Of a stretch of DNA of 64,000 nt, positions 54,188 through 63,762 are shown one piece after another (the stretch's first letter is position 1; each line of letters begins with the position of its first letter). Made by a program: the position numbers and the translations under genes. The DNA is from Polaribacter sp. Q13 (GTDB taxonomy: Bacteria > Bacteroidota > Bacteroidia > Flavobacteriales > Flavobacteriaceae). Under the pieces are notes generated by a model. That model ran no database searches, was not told the origin of the DNA, and worked only from the letters and a program-made list of their open reading frames with translations. Location: assembly GCF_016858305.2 (NCBI RefSeq), contig NZ_CP074436.1, forward strand, positions 3,120,001 to 3,184,000. Reading direction: 5' to 3'.

Positions 54188-54323
54188 GTTACTTTTAATA
54201 ACACTGATATAACAAACCGACTGTTTTAAAAGGTTTTAATCTTGTCATACGGAACTTGTTTCAGCATCTGAACGAACTGAAATTGAATATTTATAAGAAG
54301 CTAGAATAAATTTAGATTTACAA

Positions 54324-54360
54324 AAAAAGGTTGATGAAAGTAATTTCATCAACCTTTTTA
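54324..54360. terminator. Bidirectional terminator
   Basis: A perfect 16-bp stem AAAAAGGTTGATGAAA / TTTCATCAACCTTTTT with loop GTAA between the converging DUF2892 and outer-membrane receptor genes. Confidence 0.85.
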
Positions 54361-54378
54361 ACAAAACAAACCCTATTT

Positions 54379-57117
54379 TTAATGATATCTTCTTCCTCTT
54401 TTTGGTTCAAACTTTTTTCCTTCACCACCTAAACTATTAAATTTCCAGGTAAAAGTTAGCATTGCATATTGTTTTAAAACGGTACTAGAAGAATCTTGAA
54501 TATAATCTTCTGTAGCTACTCTTCTTGCGTTTGTATTCTGATTTAAAATATCATACACTTTTATACCAACCGCTCCTTGATCTTTTAAGATTGAATAACG
54601 CAAAGTGGTATTCCAAAACCAAGCACTTTTTTGAAACCCGTCTGCAATATTTGGGTTGAAATTATATTTTACATCATTTCGCCATTCTAGCTTTTTAGGT
54701 AAAAAGGTAGAGGTACTTATTAATACATCATGACTTGTAAAATTTTTATCACTAAAACTATCTATGTCGTACGTGTTTCTGTTAAAAGAAATGGAGTATG
54801 AAGGTCTAATCTGTAAGATGTCATCCCACATAAAATCGAAACCAATTCTTGGCGAAATAGAGGTTGCTTTACTAGAGTATTGTACGCCATTGTTAAAGTT
54901 AATATTTTTATTGTGGTTACCGAAAACTCTAAATTCTGATTTTAAGCTACCAAAATCTTCCCATTTTTTTGTAACGCTATAACTTCCGCCAGCTTGTACG
55001 CTATAAAAACCATCTACGTTGGCATAAGAAGTCTCTCTAATAAGAGTGTTAGGATCAATTACGGTATTTGCAACTACTCTGTCATTCGTTAAAGAAATAT
55101 TACCAAATGCCCAGAAACCAGTTCTTTCTTTCCAATTAAAATTAGATGCTCCAAAACGTAAGCTGTGTGTTTTAGTTGGGGCTAATTCTGGATTACCTGT
55201 TACAATGTTTAAAGGATTAGATTCGTCTCTAAATGGCTGTAATTGAGATAATGAAGGCGTTCCGTTTTTAAAATTATATCTTAATCGGTAACTACTTGTT
55301 CTGTCTTTCCTAAAACGAATATTTACGCCGTATTCTAAATTATTAAATTCTCTTTCTAAATTGGTTTCTGGCCTTAAAAAATCTGTGTTTTTTAAAGTCC
55401 TGTTTAGGTAAGCGATGCTTGCAGATGTAGACCATTTTTCATTTCTGAATGATAGCTTTGCACGTGGTTTTTTAACGTTATCTTGATATTCAAAATCGGT
55501 ACTTAATAGGTCGCTAAAATCGGTGTAGTTGTTGGTGTTTTTATCAAAATTAAACGTACTTCTTTTCTTTTGAGTTTTTGTATTGGAATATTCATAACTA
55601 ACATCTAAATATAAAAGTCTAGATAATATTGGATAACGATAGGTAACTTCACTACCAATTTTTGTTTTGTCTGTATTTCCATCAGAAAACTGATCTCTAA
55701 TTATTTGATTTGGGCTATCTCCATAAATATTGGTTTCAGATTTCACCAAGTCTTCAGTATCAGAGTTATTTACATTTGCTGTAAGTTCTACTCTTAAAAA
55801 AGCACCTCTATCACCAAACATTTTGGTTAAATTTACCTCATTATCAAACTTTTTACTATTAGAGTCTGCAATAGAATTAGAGTTAGAATCGTTGGTAAGT
55901 GTACTGCTATTATTAAAACTTTCAGAAGCACTGGTGTAAGTGTTCTTATTTATATCTGCATTAAAATCAGATTCAATATCAATTCTAAAAGTACTGTCTA
56001 TTTCAATTTCAAAATCTACGCTTGCATCATGACTATTACTTTCATTAAAAGAAGTATTGTTAGAATTTGTGGTAAAGCTAGTTCCATCAGCTAAAAATGT
56101 TTCACGGTTTTGGGTTGTTTTATTATCGGATTCACTGTTTTTATAAAAATAATCTGTAGAAAGCTCAAACATTTTTCCAAAAGCATTGATGTAATTTAGA
56201 CCATAGTTATTAGAAGTAACAATACCTTGTCCACCACCAAAACTTCTGTTATTACCACCAAACTGTAAACGTTGGTTTCCGAAACTAAAACCAGGAGAAT
56301 TTACATTGTTACCACCTGCTAAAAGACCAATTCTTTCACTTTGTTTAAAACGAGTGGCCATACCTGCATACTCATACTTTTTGTCTGTACCAATACCAGC
56401 GGCAGTTTTACCAAAATAGCCTTTATTATTTTCTTTTTTAATAGTTAAGTTAATGGTTTTATTTTCACCATCAGAATCTTCACCAGAAAAAGCCTGAGCA
56501 TTTGTTTTTGTATCAGAAATTTGTATTTTCTCGATAATATCTTTCGTTAAATTTCTCGTAGTAATAGTAGGATCATTTCCAAAGAAAGGTTTTCCGTTTA
56601 CGAGTATTTTATTAACTTCTTTTCCGTTTACGGTTATTTTTCCTTCATCATCTACTTCTACACCAGGTAATTTTTTTAATAAATCTTCTACATTAGCATC
56701 CTTCTTGGTTTTAAAAGATTTTACATTAAATTCTACCGTATCTTTTTTAATGGTGATGGGTGCACTAGATCTAATTACAACTGCATCTAATACATTAGCT
56801 GGTTCTAAAATTAAGGTACCAATATTTTGGTCTTTTACACTTATTATTTTTGTATAAGGTTTGTAACCAATATAAGAAACGACTAGTTTTACTTTAGCAT
56901 CTGCAGTTTTTCCACCAATATTAAAATAACCTTTAGAGTTGGTAATTGTATAGGCAATGATGCTGCTGTCTTTTAATCTTTCTGTATGTACCGTTGCAGA
57001 TTCTAACAATTCATTATCTTCTAAAGATTTAATTGTTCCGGTAATTTCGAATTTTTTTGATTGAGAATAGGTAATGCAGCTTAAAAGTAAGAAGGTAAGG
57101 AATGTAATTTTCTTCAT
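54379..57117 (-). CDS. Outer-membrane beta-barrel receptor (TonB-dependent-like)
   Basis: A 912-residue outer-membrane protein: signal peptide (cut near TYSQ, residue 19), a carboxypeptidase-regulatory-like beta-sandwich (about 25-105, EITGTIKSLEDNELLESATV), a plug-like domain (VEDLLKKLPGVEVDDEGKIT, VNGKEVNKILVNGKPFFGND) and an outer membrane protein beta-barrel family domain to the end. The plug has the short form seen in Bacteroidota 'OMP_b-brl_3' proteins. The tail is basic (EPKRGRRYH). Cargo unknown. Confidence 0.85.
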   Translation of the reverse strand: MKKITFLTFLLLSCITYSQSKKFEITGTIKSLEDNELLESATVHTERLKDSSIIAYTITNSKGYFNIGGKTADAKVKLVVSYIGYKPYTKIISVKDQNIGTLILEPANVLDAVVIRSSAPITIKKDTVEFNVKSFKTKKDANVEDLLKKLPGVEVDDEGKITVNGKEVNKILVNGKPFFGNDPTITTRNLTKDIIEKIQISDTKTNAQAFSGEDSDGENKTINLTIKKENNKGYFGKTAAGIGTDKKYEYAGMATRFKQSERIGLLAGGNNVNSPGFSFGNQRLQFGGNNRSFGGGQGIVTSNNYGLNYINAFGKMFELSTDYFYKNSESDNKTTQNRETFLADGTSFTTNSNNTSFNESNSHDASVDFEIEIDSTFRIDIESDFNADINKNTYTSASESFNNSSTLTNDSNSNSIADSNSKKFDNEVNLTKMFGDRGAFLRVELTANVNNSDTEDLVKSETNIYGDSPNQIIRDQFSDGNTDKTKIGSEVTYRYPILSRLLYLDVSYEYSNTKTQKKRSTFNFDKNTNNYTDFSDLLSTDFEYQDNVKKPRAKLSFRNEKWSTSASIAYLNRTLKNTDFLRPETNLEREFNNLEYGVNIRFRKDRTSSYRLRYNFKNGTPSLSQLQPFRDESNPLNIVTGNPELAPTKTHSLRFGASNFNWKERTGFWAFGNISLTNDRVVANTVIDPNTLIRETSYANVDGFYSVQAGGSYSVTKKWEDFGSLKSEFRVFGNHNKNINFNNGVQYSSKATSISPRIGFDFMWDDILQIRPSYSISFNRNTYDIDSFSDKNFTSHDVLISTSTFLPKKLEWRNDVKYNFNPNIADGFQKSAWFWNTTLRYSILKDQGAVGIKVYDILNQNTNARRVATEDYIQDSSSTVLKQYAMLTFTWKFNSLGGEGKKFEPKRGRRYH

Positions 57118-57300
57118 TATTGTGGGTTGGTTGAATATATGTAACTATTTTTATAAGTAAAGGTTTAATTTGAAAATTAGAAATTCAGGTGTTTTAACAA
57201 AATTTTAGGAAAACTAGTACGTTGTTTTTTTGAATAAATTGATCTGTGTCATTTTAGAATTTATTTATGATATTTAAATTTGGGGGTTAAATTTCACAAA

Positions 57301-58116
57301 ATGAAAAAAATAGTATACACTACAGATTATTCAGAAAATTCAATACCAGCATTAAAATATGCTTTTAGTTTAAGTGAAAAATTACAGGCAAGTTTGTTTG
57401 TGATTTATGTGTATGAATTTGTGTCAGATAGTTTTGGGGGCAAGACCAAAGAAAAACATAACAAGATACTAACAGATTTTTGTAAGGTACATTATGGGGG
57501 AGATATAGAAAAATTGGACGTAAGTTTTGAGGCAATTGCCGATGATTCTGTGATAAACGGAATTCTAAAAAAAGCCAATAGCTTACATGCAGATTTAATA
57601 ATAAGTGGGACAAAAAGTGAAATGGGGCTGAAAGAATTACTTATAGAAAATAAAGCAAAAGAACTTATATCAAAAGCACTTTGCCCTGTTTTAATTGTGC
57701 CAAAGAATGCAAACCTATATAGAATGGATACAATTGTGTATGCTTCAGATTTTGAAGAAGAAGATGTCTGTGCAATTGACAATTTAGTCAGTATGGCTAA
57801 ACCTCTTAATGCTAAGATACAAATCGTTCATATTTCTGCACTAAAAGATGGTACCGAAATAAAAAAGAGGGATTGGTTTATGAATTTGTTGAATGAAAAA
57901 GTAAAATATAATAATATTGATATTGAAATAATTTATGGAGAAAATATTTTTGAGTCTTTAAAAACCTATTTAGAAGACAAAAATGCAGATATGGTTACGA
58001 TGTTAGAAAGAAATTCAAAAGGAATAATAAATATGCTTTTTCATGTAGATTTAGTGAAGAAAATGGAAACTTTAGGAAACATTCCATTAATGAGTTTTAA
58101 TGAAAATAGGTTGTAA
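57301..58116 (+). CDS. Universal stress protein, tandem UspA domains
   Basis: A 271-residue protein with two Usp domains. The first (about 1-140) starts KKIVYTTDYSENSIPALKYAF and has DLIISGTKSEMG with the nucleotide loop partly degraded; the second starts RMDTIVYASDFEEED and lacks the G-2x-G-9x-G(S/T) ATP motif. The open frame extends to a TTG at 57280, but the -7 box TAAATTTG (57275-57282) overlaps that, so ATG 57301 is the start. Confidence 0.88.
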   Translation: MKKIVYTTDYSENSIPALKYAFSLSEKLQASLFVIYVYEFVSDSFGGKTKEKHNKILTDFCKVHYGGDIEKLDVSFEAIADDSVINGILKKANSLHADLIISGTKSEMGLKELLIENKAKELISKALCPVLIVPKNANLYRMDTIVYASDFEEEDVCAIDNLVSMAKPLNAKIQIVHISALKDGTEIKKRDWFMNLLNEKVKYNNIDIEIIYGENIFESLKTYLEDKNADMVTMLERNSKGIINMLFHVDLVKKMETLGNIPLMSFNENRL

Positions 58117-58202
58117 GGTTCATGTAACCTTTTCTTATTTTCGAAATATAATTTATGAACGTTTATAAATTATGGTTATTTTAATTTATTCTAAATAAAC
58201 AC

Positions 58203-58210
58203 TATATTTG
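58203..58210 (+). promoter_or_regulatory. -7 box before the Cys-rich microprotein
   Basis: TATATTTG fits TAnnTTTG and lies 17 bases before the ATG at 58228. Confidence 0.45.
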
Positions 58211-58227
58211 CGACATAATTATTTATT

Positions 58228-58401
58228 ATGATCGTTTTTTATACTGAAAATAAGCCTGTAGCTTCTCTATTAAATACATCTGTATGTGATAGTGTTTGTT
58301 CTTCAAATTGCATAAAACCAAAGAGTAACTGTTGCAATAAGTATAAAAAAAAGGGCATCAACTGTAAGCGATGCCCTAATATTTTGCTAAAAGCTTCTTA
58401 G
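58228..58401 (+). CDS. Cys-rich microprotein (57 aa)
   Basis: A short ORF with seven cysteines (C20, C24, C28, C35, C36, C46, C49) and the basic block CCNKYKKKGINCKRCP. The pattern CC-x-K-Y-K-K-G-x2-C-K-x-C-P recurs, as I recall, in many small flavobacterial hypothetical proteins, so I believe it is real. Likely metal binding or thiol storage. Its 3' end is shared with a hairpin that terminates the opposite gene. Confidence 0.65.
   Translation: MIVFYTENKPVASLLNTSVCDSVCSSNCIKPKSNCCNKYKKKGINCKRCPNILLKAS
58346..58377 (-). terminator. Terminator of the PPi-PEPCK gene, inside the microprotein ORF
   Basis: Stem AGGGCATC / GATGCCCT (58352-58359 and 58370-58377). The T run lies on the minus-strand side (plus-strand A8 before the stem), so it terminates leftward transcription coming from 58415. 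Confidence 0.7.
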
Positions 58402-58414
58402 CGTAAATTATTTA

Positions 58415-61400
58415 TTATCCCTTTCTGTATAAAGGATCTGTACCTATTGTACCCATTAAACTTTCTAGGTATTCCGTAGAATTTACATACTTATATTGTA
58501 ATTTTAAGTTTTCTAAACGAGTATTGATATCCATTTCAGAAGTAATAGAATTATTATAAGGATTTGCTATAAAATCTTCAGAATATTTAATCTGATTCGC
58601 ATAGAAAGCGATATCCTTTTGTTGTTTTAATTGCAATCTTTCTTTATACCAATCGCTATTAATCACATAATCTCTTTCAAACAGTTCGCGTAATTCTGGG
58701 TCACTAATGTGTTTTCCTTCATAATTACCATATGCCATAATGTGTAAAAGTACTTTTAAAGGCGGAATTGCAGCAGCGATACTACCATCTTCAAAATAGT
58801 TTAAAGCTACTTTTTGTTGTGCTTCTACAATATTTTTAATTCCGTCTACATAATCTTCTAAACCTTGCATTTCTGGTTTTAACATTCTTTCGCTAAAAAC
58901 AGCTGTAGGCTCATCAAAAATTCGATGCATACATGTATAAGAGAAATTTTTTGTAATTCTATACCCTAATCTACTTGCTAAAATAGTTTCTCCTTCGTAT
59001 TCAAAATCATTAATTTTTTCTAAAGAACCATTTTTAATTAACTCTTTAGGATCTCTATCTTTCGGTTCTAATCTTGCCCATATTTCAGGAATTAATAAAC
59101 TTACATCGTGGTCTATTTTATTTTCTGCACCTACATAACCTGCAGCGGTACTAAAACCGTTAGATTCGGTTAAAATATGAGATAACAATGCATTGTTTAA
59201 GTCTGTTGTTGGCGTTAACATGTTAAAAGGTGCTTTTGTTAAAGCTCCTTCCGTACCAGCACCGGTTGTAGATGGAGATTTACCTGTTAAACTACAGATA
59301 AAGTCCATAAATAATTCTGGTGCTTCTTGATAGTGAATTGGGTTGTAAACTGCTAAAGGTCTTATTCCTGCAGCTTTATCCACAGGGTTATTTCTTCTAC
59401 CTGGTAAAACCGCATTTACCACATGATATACAGGTTCGTTTAAGTTAATTTTTCTTACCAAACGAACACCAATATCTGCTAAATAAGTTTCTTCTGTTTC
59501 TACAACATTTTTACAAGGCTCTAGATAACGAGGGTTTTTTGTTGGTTCTCCGTTTACAATTCTAGTATGAGAAGGTAGCGCAAAAAACGCTTCTTTTTTA
59601 TCACTTTTTACAATACTTTCTACAAAGTCTTTAACAGGTTGTGTGTATTTATCAAAGTTGATGGTGTCTTCATATAAAGCAATTGCATCTTCTTTTTTTA
59701 GTAATTCGTAGTTGGTTAAAAAACGTCCGTTTGTTACTAAATCTAATTCGGCAGCTTTATCGTAACCTCTTACTACGGCTTCATCTGGTCTTTGAAAAAG
59801 ATGCGCTTCACAATTAGTTAATAATTTTAAACTCTTATTTGTAAATTCTGGATTTAAGTTTTTTAATTGATTTCTTGGTATGGTAATAGAAGCTGTAATA
59901 TCATCTTCTGTTTGTACTTTTTCTGAAGGAGAAAAATCTGAACGCAGTTTGTTTAACATCCAGTTTCCTTGCTGGTTAAAACCGATACGAACATAACTAC
60001 CTACAACGGGTGTGTTGTTGTATAAAAGGCTTGTTCCTTTTTTTCCGTTGATAATTTCTACAGACATACAATCTTTCCAGTTGAAATTTCCGTGTGCTTG
60101 TCTAAACAACCTTTTTACAAAAAGGACCAAAGAACGAATGTGAACAGGAATTTCTTCTAAAAATTGATTAAACTCATCAGAATTATGCTTCGACGGAATT
60201 AATAATTTAACGGCAGAACTTAACGTTCTTTTTTCACTTAAAAAAGATCTAGATACAGGTCTGTTAGGATCTTTTACTTTCCATCGATTAGAATAAACGT
60301 ATTCTATAATTTCGTCTGCTTTTTTAAAGTCTTCTTCTATATTATGAATATTAAAAGTACTATACGTAATTGCATTTTGCATTGGTTTAGAAATCTCAGA
60401 TTTACCACCACCAGAAACAGTACAAGGTTTATGGCAAAAAACACCTTCTGCAAAGGTTTCTATAATTCTCCATAAATCTATTGATTTATGTTTTTCTAAT
60501 TTTAATTTACTTCCAGTAGGATGTACATAAGTTTTGTAAGGAGACAATGTTAATTTTTGCTCTTTACTATTATGCATCCAAGTAATACTGTTGGTGTTGG
60601 TGTTTATGTATGAAAATTCTGGAATGTAAACAATATTTGGGTATTTTTTATCTACCGCATAATTTTCTGGTTTTACTTCTATACTATCTCCTAAAAGTTG
60701 TTTTACACCCTCAAAAGTATGTTTAAAGTTATAGTACTCAGATTGCACTTTACCATCTACGGTATCTCCCATCACTCTTCTAGCAAATGCAATGGCACCA
60801 CCAGCATGTTCTTCTTCTACTAAACCAAATAAGTTGGCAGAGTAGCTAATTTGCGTTTTAATTTCTTTTTTAGAGTATCCGTAGTAATTGTCTGCAATTA
60901 ACGTAATAACAACACCTCTATCATCTCTACACGTAATTTTAAAAGCACCACCTTCATTATAAAGTTCGTTTTCATCTTTCCAACACATTTCGTCTTTTCT
61001 TTGACGTTCTGTAGCATCATCAAAATGAGGTAAACCCACATCTTTCTTTTTTAATTCTTTTAACTGAGGCGCTAAAACAATACAACCTGTGTGCCCAGTC
61101 CAATGCTCTGTATCTAAGGCAGCATCATTTTGTGCTAAATTATGATCTCCTGCATTACCGAAAATAGATTCAACAAAATCTAAATTACTGACCAAGTTTC
61201 CTGGAACAAAAAAGTGAACTTCTAACGATTTTTCTGAAATGACTCCTTTTACCTCCGGACAAACCACAGGTCTTAAAAGTGATGAAACCATTACCTTTGC
61301 TTGGTTTTCTTGACTAGAAGTAAACGGAAGTGTTTTTAAATCATCCGAAGGATTAAAAGCAGAATGTAATAAATGAGCAAAAGTTTCTTTTGGCACCTCT

Positions 61401-61864
61401 TTTTTATCTAATGGTACAGGTAAACTACCTTCCACAATATGAAAAGTACCTTTTGTGGTTCTTTTATCGTTTAAAGGATTGTTTAAAATACCTTGTTTTA
61501 CTCTATTTGTGGTAACTAAATCGCTTTTAAAAGTATCTCCATCTGGCGGCAAACTAATCTCTCTTGCTTGACCTTTTTTAGATAAAACAAGAGTGTTGTT
61601 TGGTATTACAAGAGATTTATTAATAGATACCTCTTTTAAATAATCATTAATAAATTCTTGTATTCTTGTATCTATAGGAGAAAGATGGTTAGATAATAAT
61701 CTTGATCTCTGCTGAATACTTGTAATAAGACTACCCGTTAATTCTTCAAATTTTGGATCTAAAAATTGAGTAGAATTTTCTGGTTTGTCTTTAAAAGTAG
61801 GCTGCCCTAAAGAAGCTAATTGTAGGTTGATAAACTGAATAATGTCGTTTCTCGTTTCTTGCAT
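58415..61864 (-). CDS. PPi-type phosphoenolpyruvate carboxykinase
   Basis: An enzyme of about 1149 residues, far longer than ATP- or GTP-PEPCK. Its sequence follows the pyrophosphate-dependent PEPCK known from Propionibacterium and Entamoeba: DGDTFKSDLV, NPLNDKRTTKGTFHI, SLEVHFFVPGNLVSNLDFVE, IFGNAGD, WTGHTGCIVLAPQ, HFDDATERQRKDEMCW, GVVITLIADNYYGY, QISYSANLFGLVEEEHAGG, and a glycine/lysine loop GGGKSEIS (about residue 485). Reaction: PEP + CO2 + Pi = oxaloacetate + PPi. Start set at ATG 61864 (first in-frame ATG); the TTG at 61882 is less likely. Single-gene unit, downstream of the GCDH-like gene in direction. Confidence 0.88.
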   Translation of the reverse strand: MQETRNDIIQFINLQLASLGQPTFKDKPENSTQFLDPKFEELTGSLITSIQQRSRLLSNHLSPIDTRIQEFINDYLKEVSINKSLVIPNNTLVLSKKGQAREISLPPDGDTFKSDLVTTNRVKQGILNNPLNDKRTTKGTFHIVEGSLPVPLDKKEVPKETFAHLLHSAFNPSDDLKTLPFTSSQENQAKVMVSSLLRPVVCPEVKGVISEKSLEVHFFVPGNLVSNLDFVESIFGNAGDHNLAQNDAALDTEHWTGHTGCIVLAPQLKELKKKDVGLPHFDDATERQRKDEMCWKDENELYNEGGAFKITCRDDRGVVITLIADNYYGYSKKEIKTQISYSANLFGLVEEEHAGGAIAFARRVMGDTVDGKVQSEYYNFKHTFEGVKQLLGDSIEVKPENYAVDKKYPNIVYIPEFSYINTNTNSITWMHNSKEQKLTLSPYKTYVHPTGSKLKLEKHKSIDLWRIIETFAEGVFCHKPCTVSGGGKSEISKPMQNAITYSTFNIHNIEEDFKKADEIIEYVYSNRWKVKDPNRPVSRSFLSEKRTLSSAVKLLIPSKHNSDEFNQFLEEIPVHIRSLVLFVKRLFRQAHGNFNWKDCMSVEIINGKKGTSLLYNNTPVVGSYVRIGFNQQGNWMLNKLRSDFSPSEKVQTEDDITASITIPRNQLKNLNPEFTNKSLKLLTNCEAHLFQRPDEAVVRGYDKAAELDLVTNGRFLTNYELLKKEDAIALYEDTINFDKYTQPVKDFVESIVKSDKKEAFFALPSHTRIVNGEPTKNPRYLEPCKNVVETEETYLADIGVRLVRKINLNEPVYHVVNAVLPGRRNNPVDKAAGIRPLAVYNPIHYQEAPELFMDFICSLTGKSPSTTGAGTEGALTKAPFNMLTPTTDLNNALLSHILTESNGFSTAAGYVGAENKIDHDVSLLIPEIWARLEPKDRDPKELIKNGSLEKINDFEYEGETILASRLGYRITKNFSYTCMHRIFDEPTAVFSERMLKPEMQGLEDYVDGIKNIVEAQQKVALNYFEDGSIAAAIPPLKVLLHIMAYGNYEGKHISDPELRELFERDYVINSDWYKERLQLKQQKDIAFYANQIKYSEDFIANPYNNSITSEMDINTRLENLKLQYKYVNSTEYLESLMGTIGTDPLYRKG

Positions 61865-62019
61865 GATTGTAATTTTATTCAACGATAAAAATAATGTATA
61901 ATTCTTAAAGCTAAGTTGTTGAAATACTGTGTATTTATAGTTTGTTGAAAATAGATCGGTTTAGTTGTTTTTGTGATAATTTCAACATTGTTTAAACGTT
62001 TAACCAAATGTAAGAAAAA

Positions 62020-63198
62020 TTATTTAAATGCACTTAAACCAGTTACATCTAAACCTGTAATTAATAAATGAATATCATGCGTTCCTTCATAGGTAATTAC
62101 GCTTTCTAAATTCATCATGTGGCGCATAATAGAGTACTCTCCAGTAATACCCATTCCGCCTAACATTTGTCTTGCTTCTCTTGCAATGGTAATTGCCATA
62201 TTTACATTATTAAGTTTTGCCATAGAAATTTGAGCAGAAGTTGCTTTTCCTTCATTTCTTAAAGTTCCAAGCCTCCAAACCAATAATTGGGCTTTGGTGA
62301 TTTCTGTAATCATTTCTGCTAATTTTTTCTGTTGTAATTGAAACTGGCCAATCGGTTTGCCAAACTGTTCTCTTTCTTTACAATAACGCAAAGCGGTATC
62401 ATAACAATCCATAGCCGCACCAATTGCTCCCCATGCAATTCCGAATCTTGCAGAATCTAAACAACCTAACGGAGCTCCTAATCCAGATTTGTTAGGCAAT
62501 AAGTTTTCTTTAGGCACTTTTACATTGTCAAAAATAAGTTCTCCGGTTGCAGAAGCACGCAAAGACCATTTATTATGAGTTGTAGGCGTTGTAAAACCTT
62601 CCATTCCGCGTTCTACAATTAGTCCATGAATTCTACCTTCTTCATTTTTTGCCCAAACCACAGCAATTTGAGCAAAAGGCGCATTAGAAATCCACATTTT
62701 TGCACCGTTTAAAAGATAATGATCTCCCATATCTTTAAACTTCGTTTCCATCCCGCTAGGGTTGGAACCATGATTTGGTTCTGTTAAGCCAAAACATCCC
62801 ATCCATTCGCCAGAAGCTAATTTGGGTAAATACTTTTTACGTTGTACTTCATTTCCATATTTAAAAATAGGATACATTACTAATGAAGATTGTACAGAAG
62901 CGGTAGAACGAATTCCAGAATCGCCTCGTTCTATTTCTTGCATTATTAATCCGTAAGAAATTTGATCTAAGCCTGCGCCACCATATGCTGAAGGAATATA
63001 AGGGCCAAAAGCACCAATTTCTGCCAAACCATTTATGATTTGAGTAGGAAACTCTGCCTTTTGAGCATATTCTTCAATAATAGGAGAAACAGCTCGTTTT
63101 ACCCATTCTCTAGCTGTATTTCGTATTAATTTGTGTTCTTCTGTTAATAAATCATCTAGATTATAATAATCTGGGGCTTGAAAAAGGTCTTGTTTCAT
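62020..63198 (-). CDS. gcdH: Acyl-CoA dehydrogenase, glutaryl-CoA dehydrogenase type
   Basis: A 392-residue FAD enzyme. GDSGIRSTASVQSSLVMYPI and GCFGLTEPNHGSNP (substrate and FAD loops) and the catalytic Glu in ITYEGTHDIHLLI match glutaryl-CoA dehydrogenases, which convert glutaryl-CoA to crotonyl-CoA in lysine and tryptophan breakdown. R-E-x-F-G-x-P-I-x-x-F-Q is also present. TATTTTTG on the minus strand at 63278-63271 is a likely -7 box. Confidence 0.9.
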   Translation of the reverse strand: MKQDLFQAPDYYNLDDLLTEEHKLIRNTAREWVKRAVSPIIEEYAQKAEFPTQIINGLAEIGAFGPYIPSAYGGAGLDQISYGLIMQEIERGDSGIRSTASVQSSLVMYPIFKYGNEVQRKKYLPKLASGEWMGCFGLTEPNHGSNPSGMETKFKDMGDHYLLNGAKMWISNAPFAQIAVVWAKNEEGRIHGLIVERGMEGFTTPTTHNKWSLRASATGELIFDNVKVPKENLLPNKSGLGAPLGCLDSARFGIAWGAIGAAMDCYDTALRYCKEREQFGKPIGQFQLQQKKLAEMITEITKAQLLVWRLGTLRNEGKATSAQISMAKLNNVNMAITIAREARQMLGGMGITGEYSIMRHMMNLESVITYEGTHDIHLLITGLDVTGLSAFK

Positions 63199-63369
63199 GT
63201 TGAGTTTCTTTTAAAATTAGATAATTCTAAATTTACATGTTCATTTATTAAAGAATATGTAAATTTAATCCAAAAATAAGGATTGTAAATTTTATAATAA
63301 ATTAAAGAAGTGTAAAGTTCAGGAAGGTAAAGGATGGAAAATTAGTTCTTTTCTATTAAGTTTGTATGC

Positions 63370-63762
63370 ATGAAGCATACTTTAGGAAAAGAAGAGCGTT
63401 TAAAGAGTAAAAAGCTCATAGAAAAACTTTATTTGGAGAGGAATTCTGTGAAGGCGTTTCCTCTTAGAATGATTTTTTTACAAACAGAACATACCTCAAA
63501 ATTCCCTGCTCAGGTTGGAGTTTCTGTTCCAAAACGTAATTTTAAATTGGCTGTAGATAGAAATAGAATTAAGCGGTTAATGCGAGAATCTTATCGTTTG
63601 CAAAAAGAAATTGTCTACAATAATATAGAGCAACCTTATGTTTTTATGATTTCGTATATTGGGAAAGAAAAATGTACGTATGAAGAGATGTACTTAAAAA
63701 TGGAAAAATTACTAACTCGGTTTGTTAGCGAAATAAATACTAAGAAAAATGATGAGATTTAA
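63370..63762 (+). CDS. rnpA: Ribonuclease P protein component
   Basis: A 130-residue basic protein with the RNR-type motif AVDRNRIKRLMRESYR and N-terminal LGKEERLKSKKLIEKLY. Binds the RNase P RNA and tRNA precursor leader. The next gene starts within its last codons. Confidence 0.93.
   Translation: MKHTLGKEERLKSKKLIEKLYLERNSVKAFPLRMIFLQTEHTSKFPAQVGVSVPKRNFKLAVDRNRIKRLMRESYRLQKEIVYNNIEQPYVFMISYIGKEKCTYEEMYLKMEKLLTRFVSEINTKKNDEI

Noticed and set aside
57239..57282. Possible eighth Crp/Fnr-type site before the universal stress gene (TTGAT-CTGT-GTCAT at 57239-57252, then TAAATTTG after 22 nt)
   Set aside because: Spacing fits, but only about half of the palindrome bases match GTAAC/GTTAC; the left half looks more like the Fnr half-site. 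Too weak to count with the other seven.
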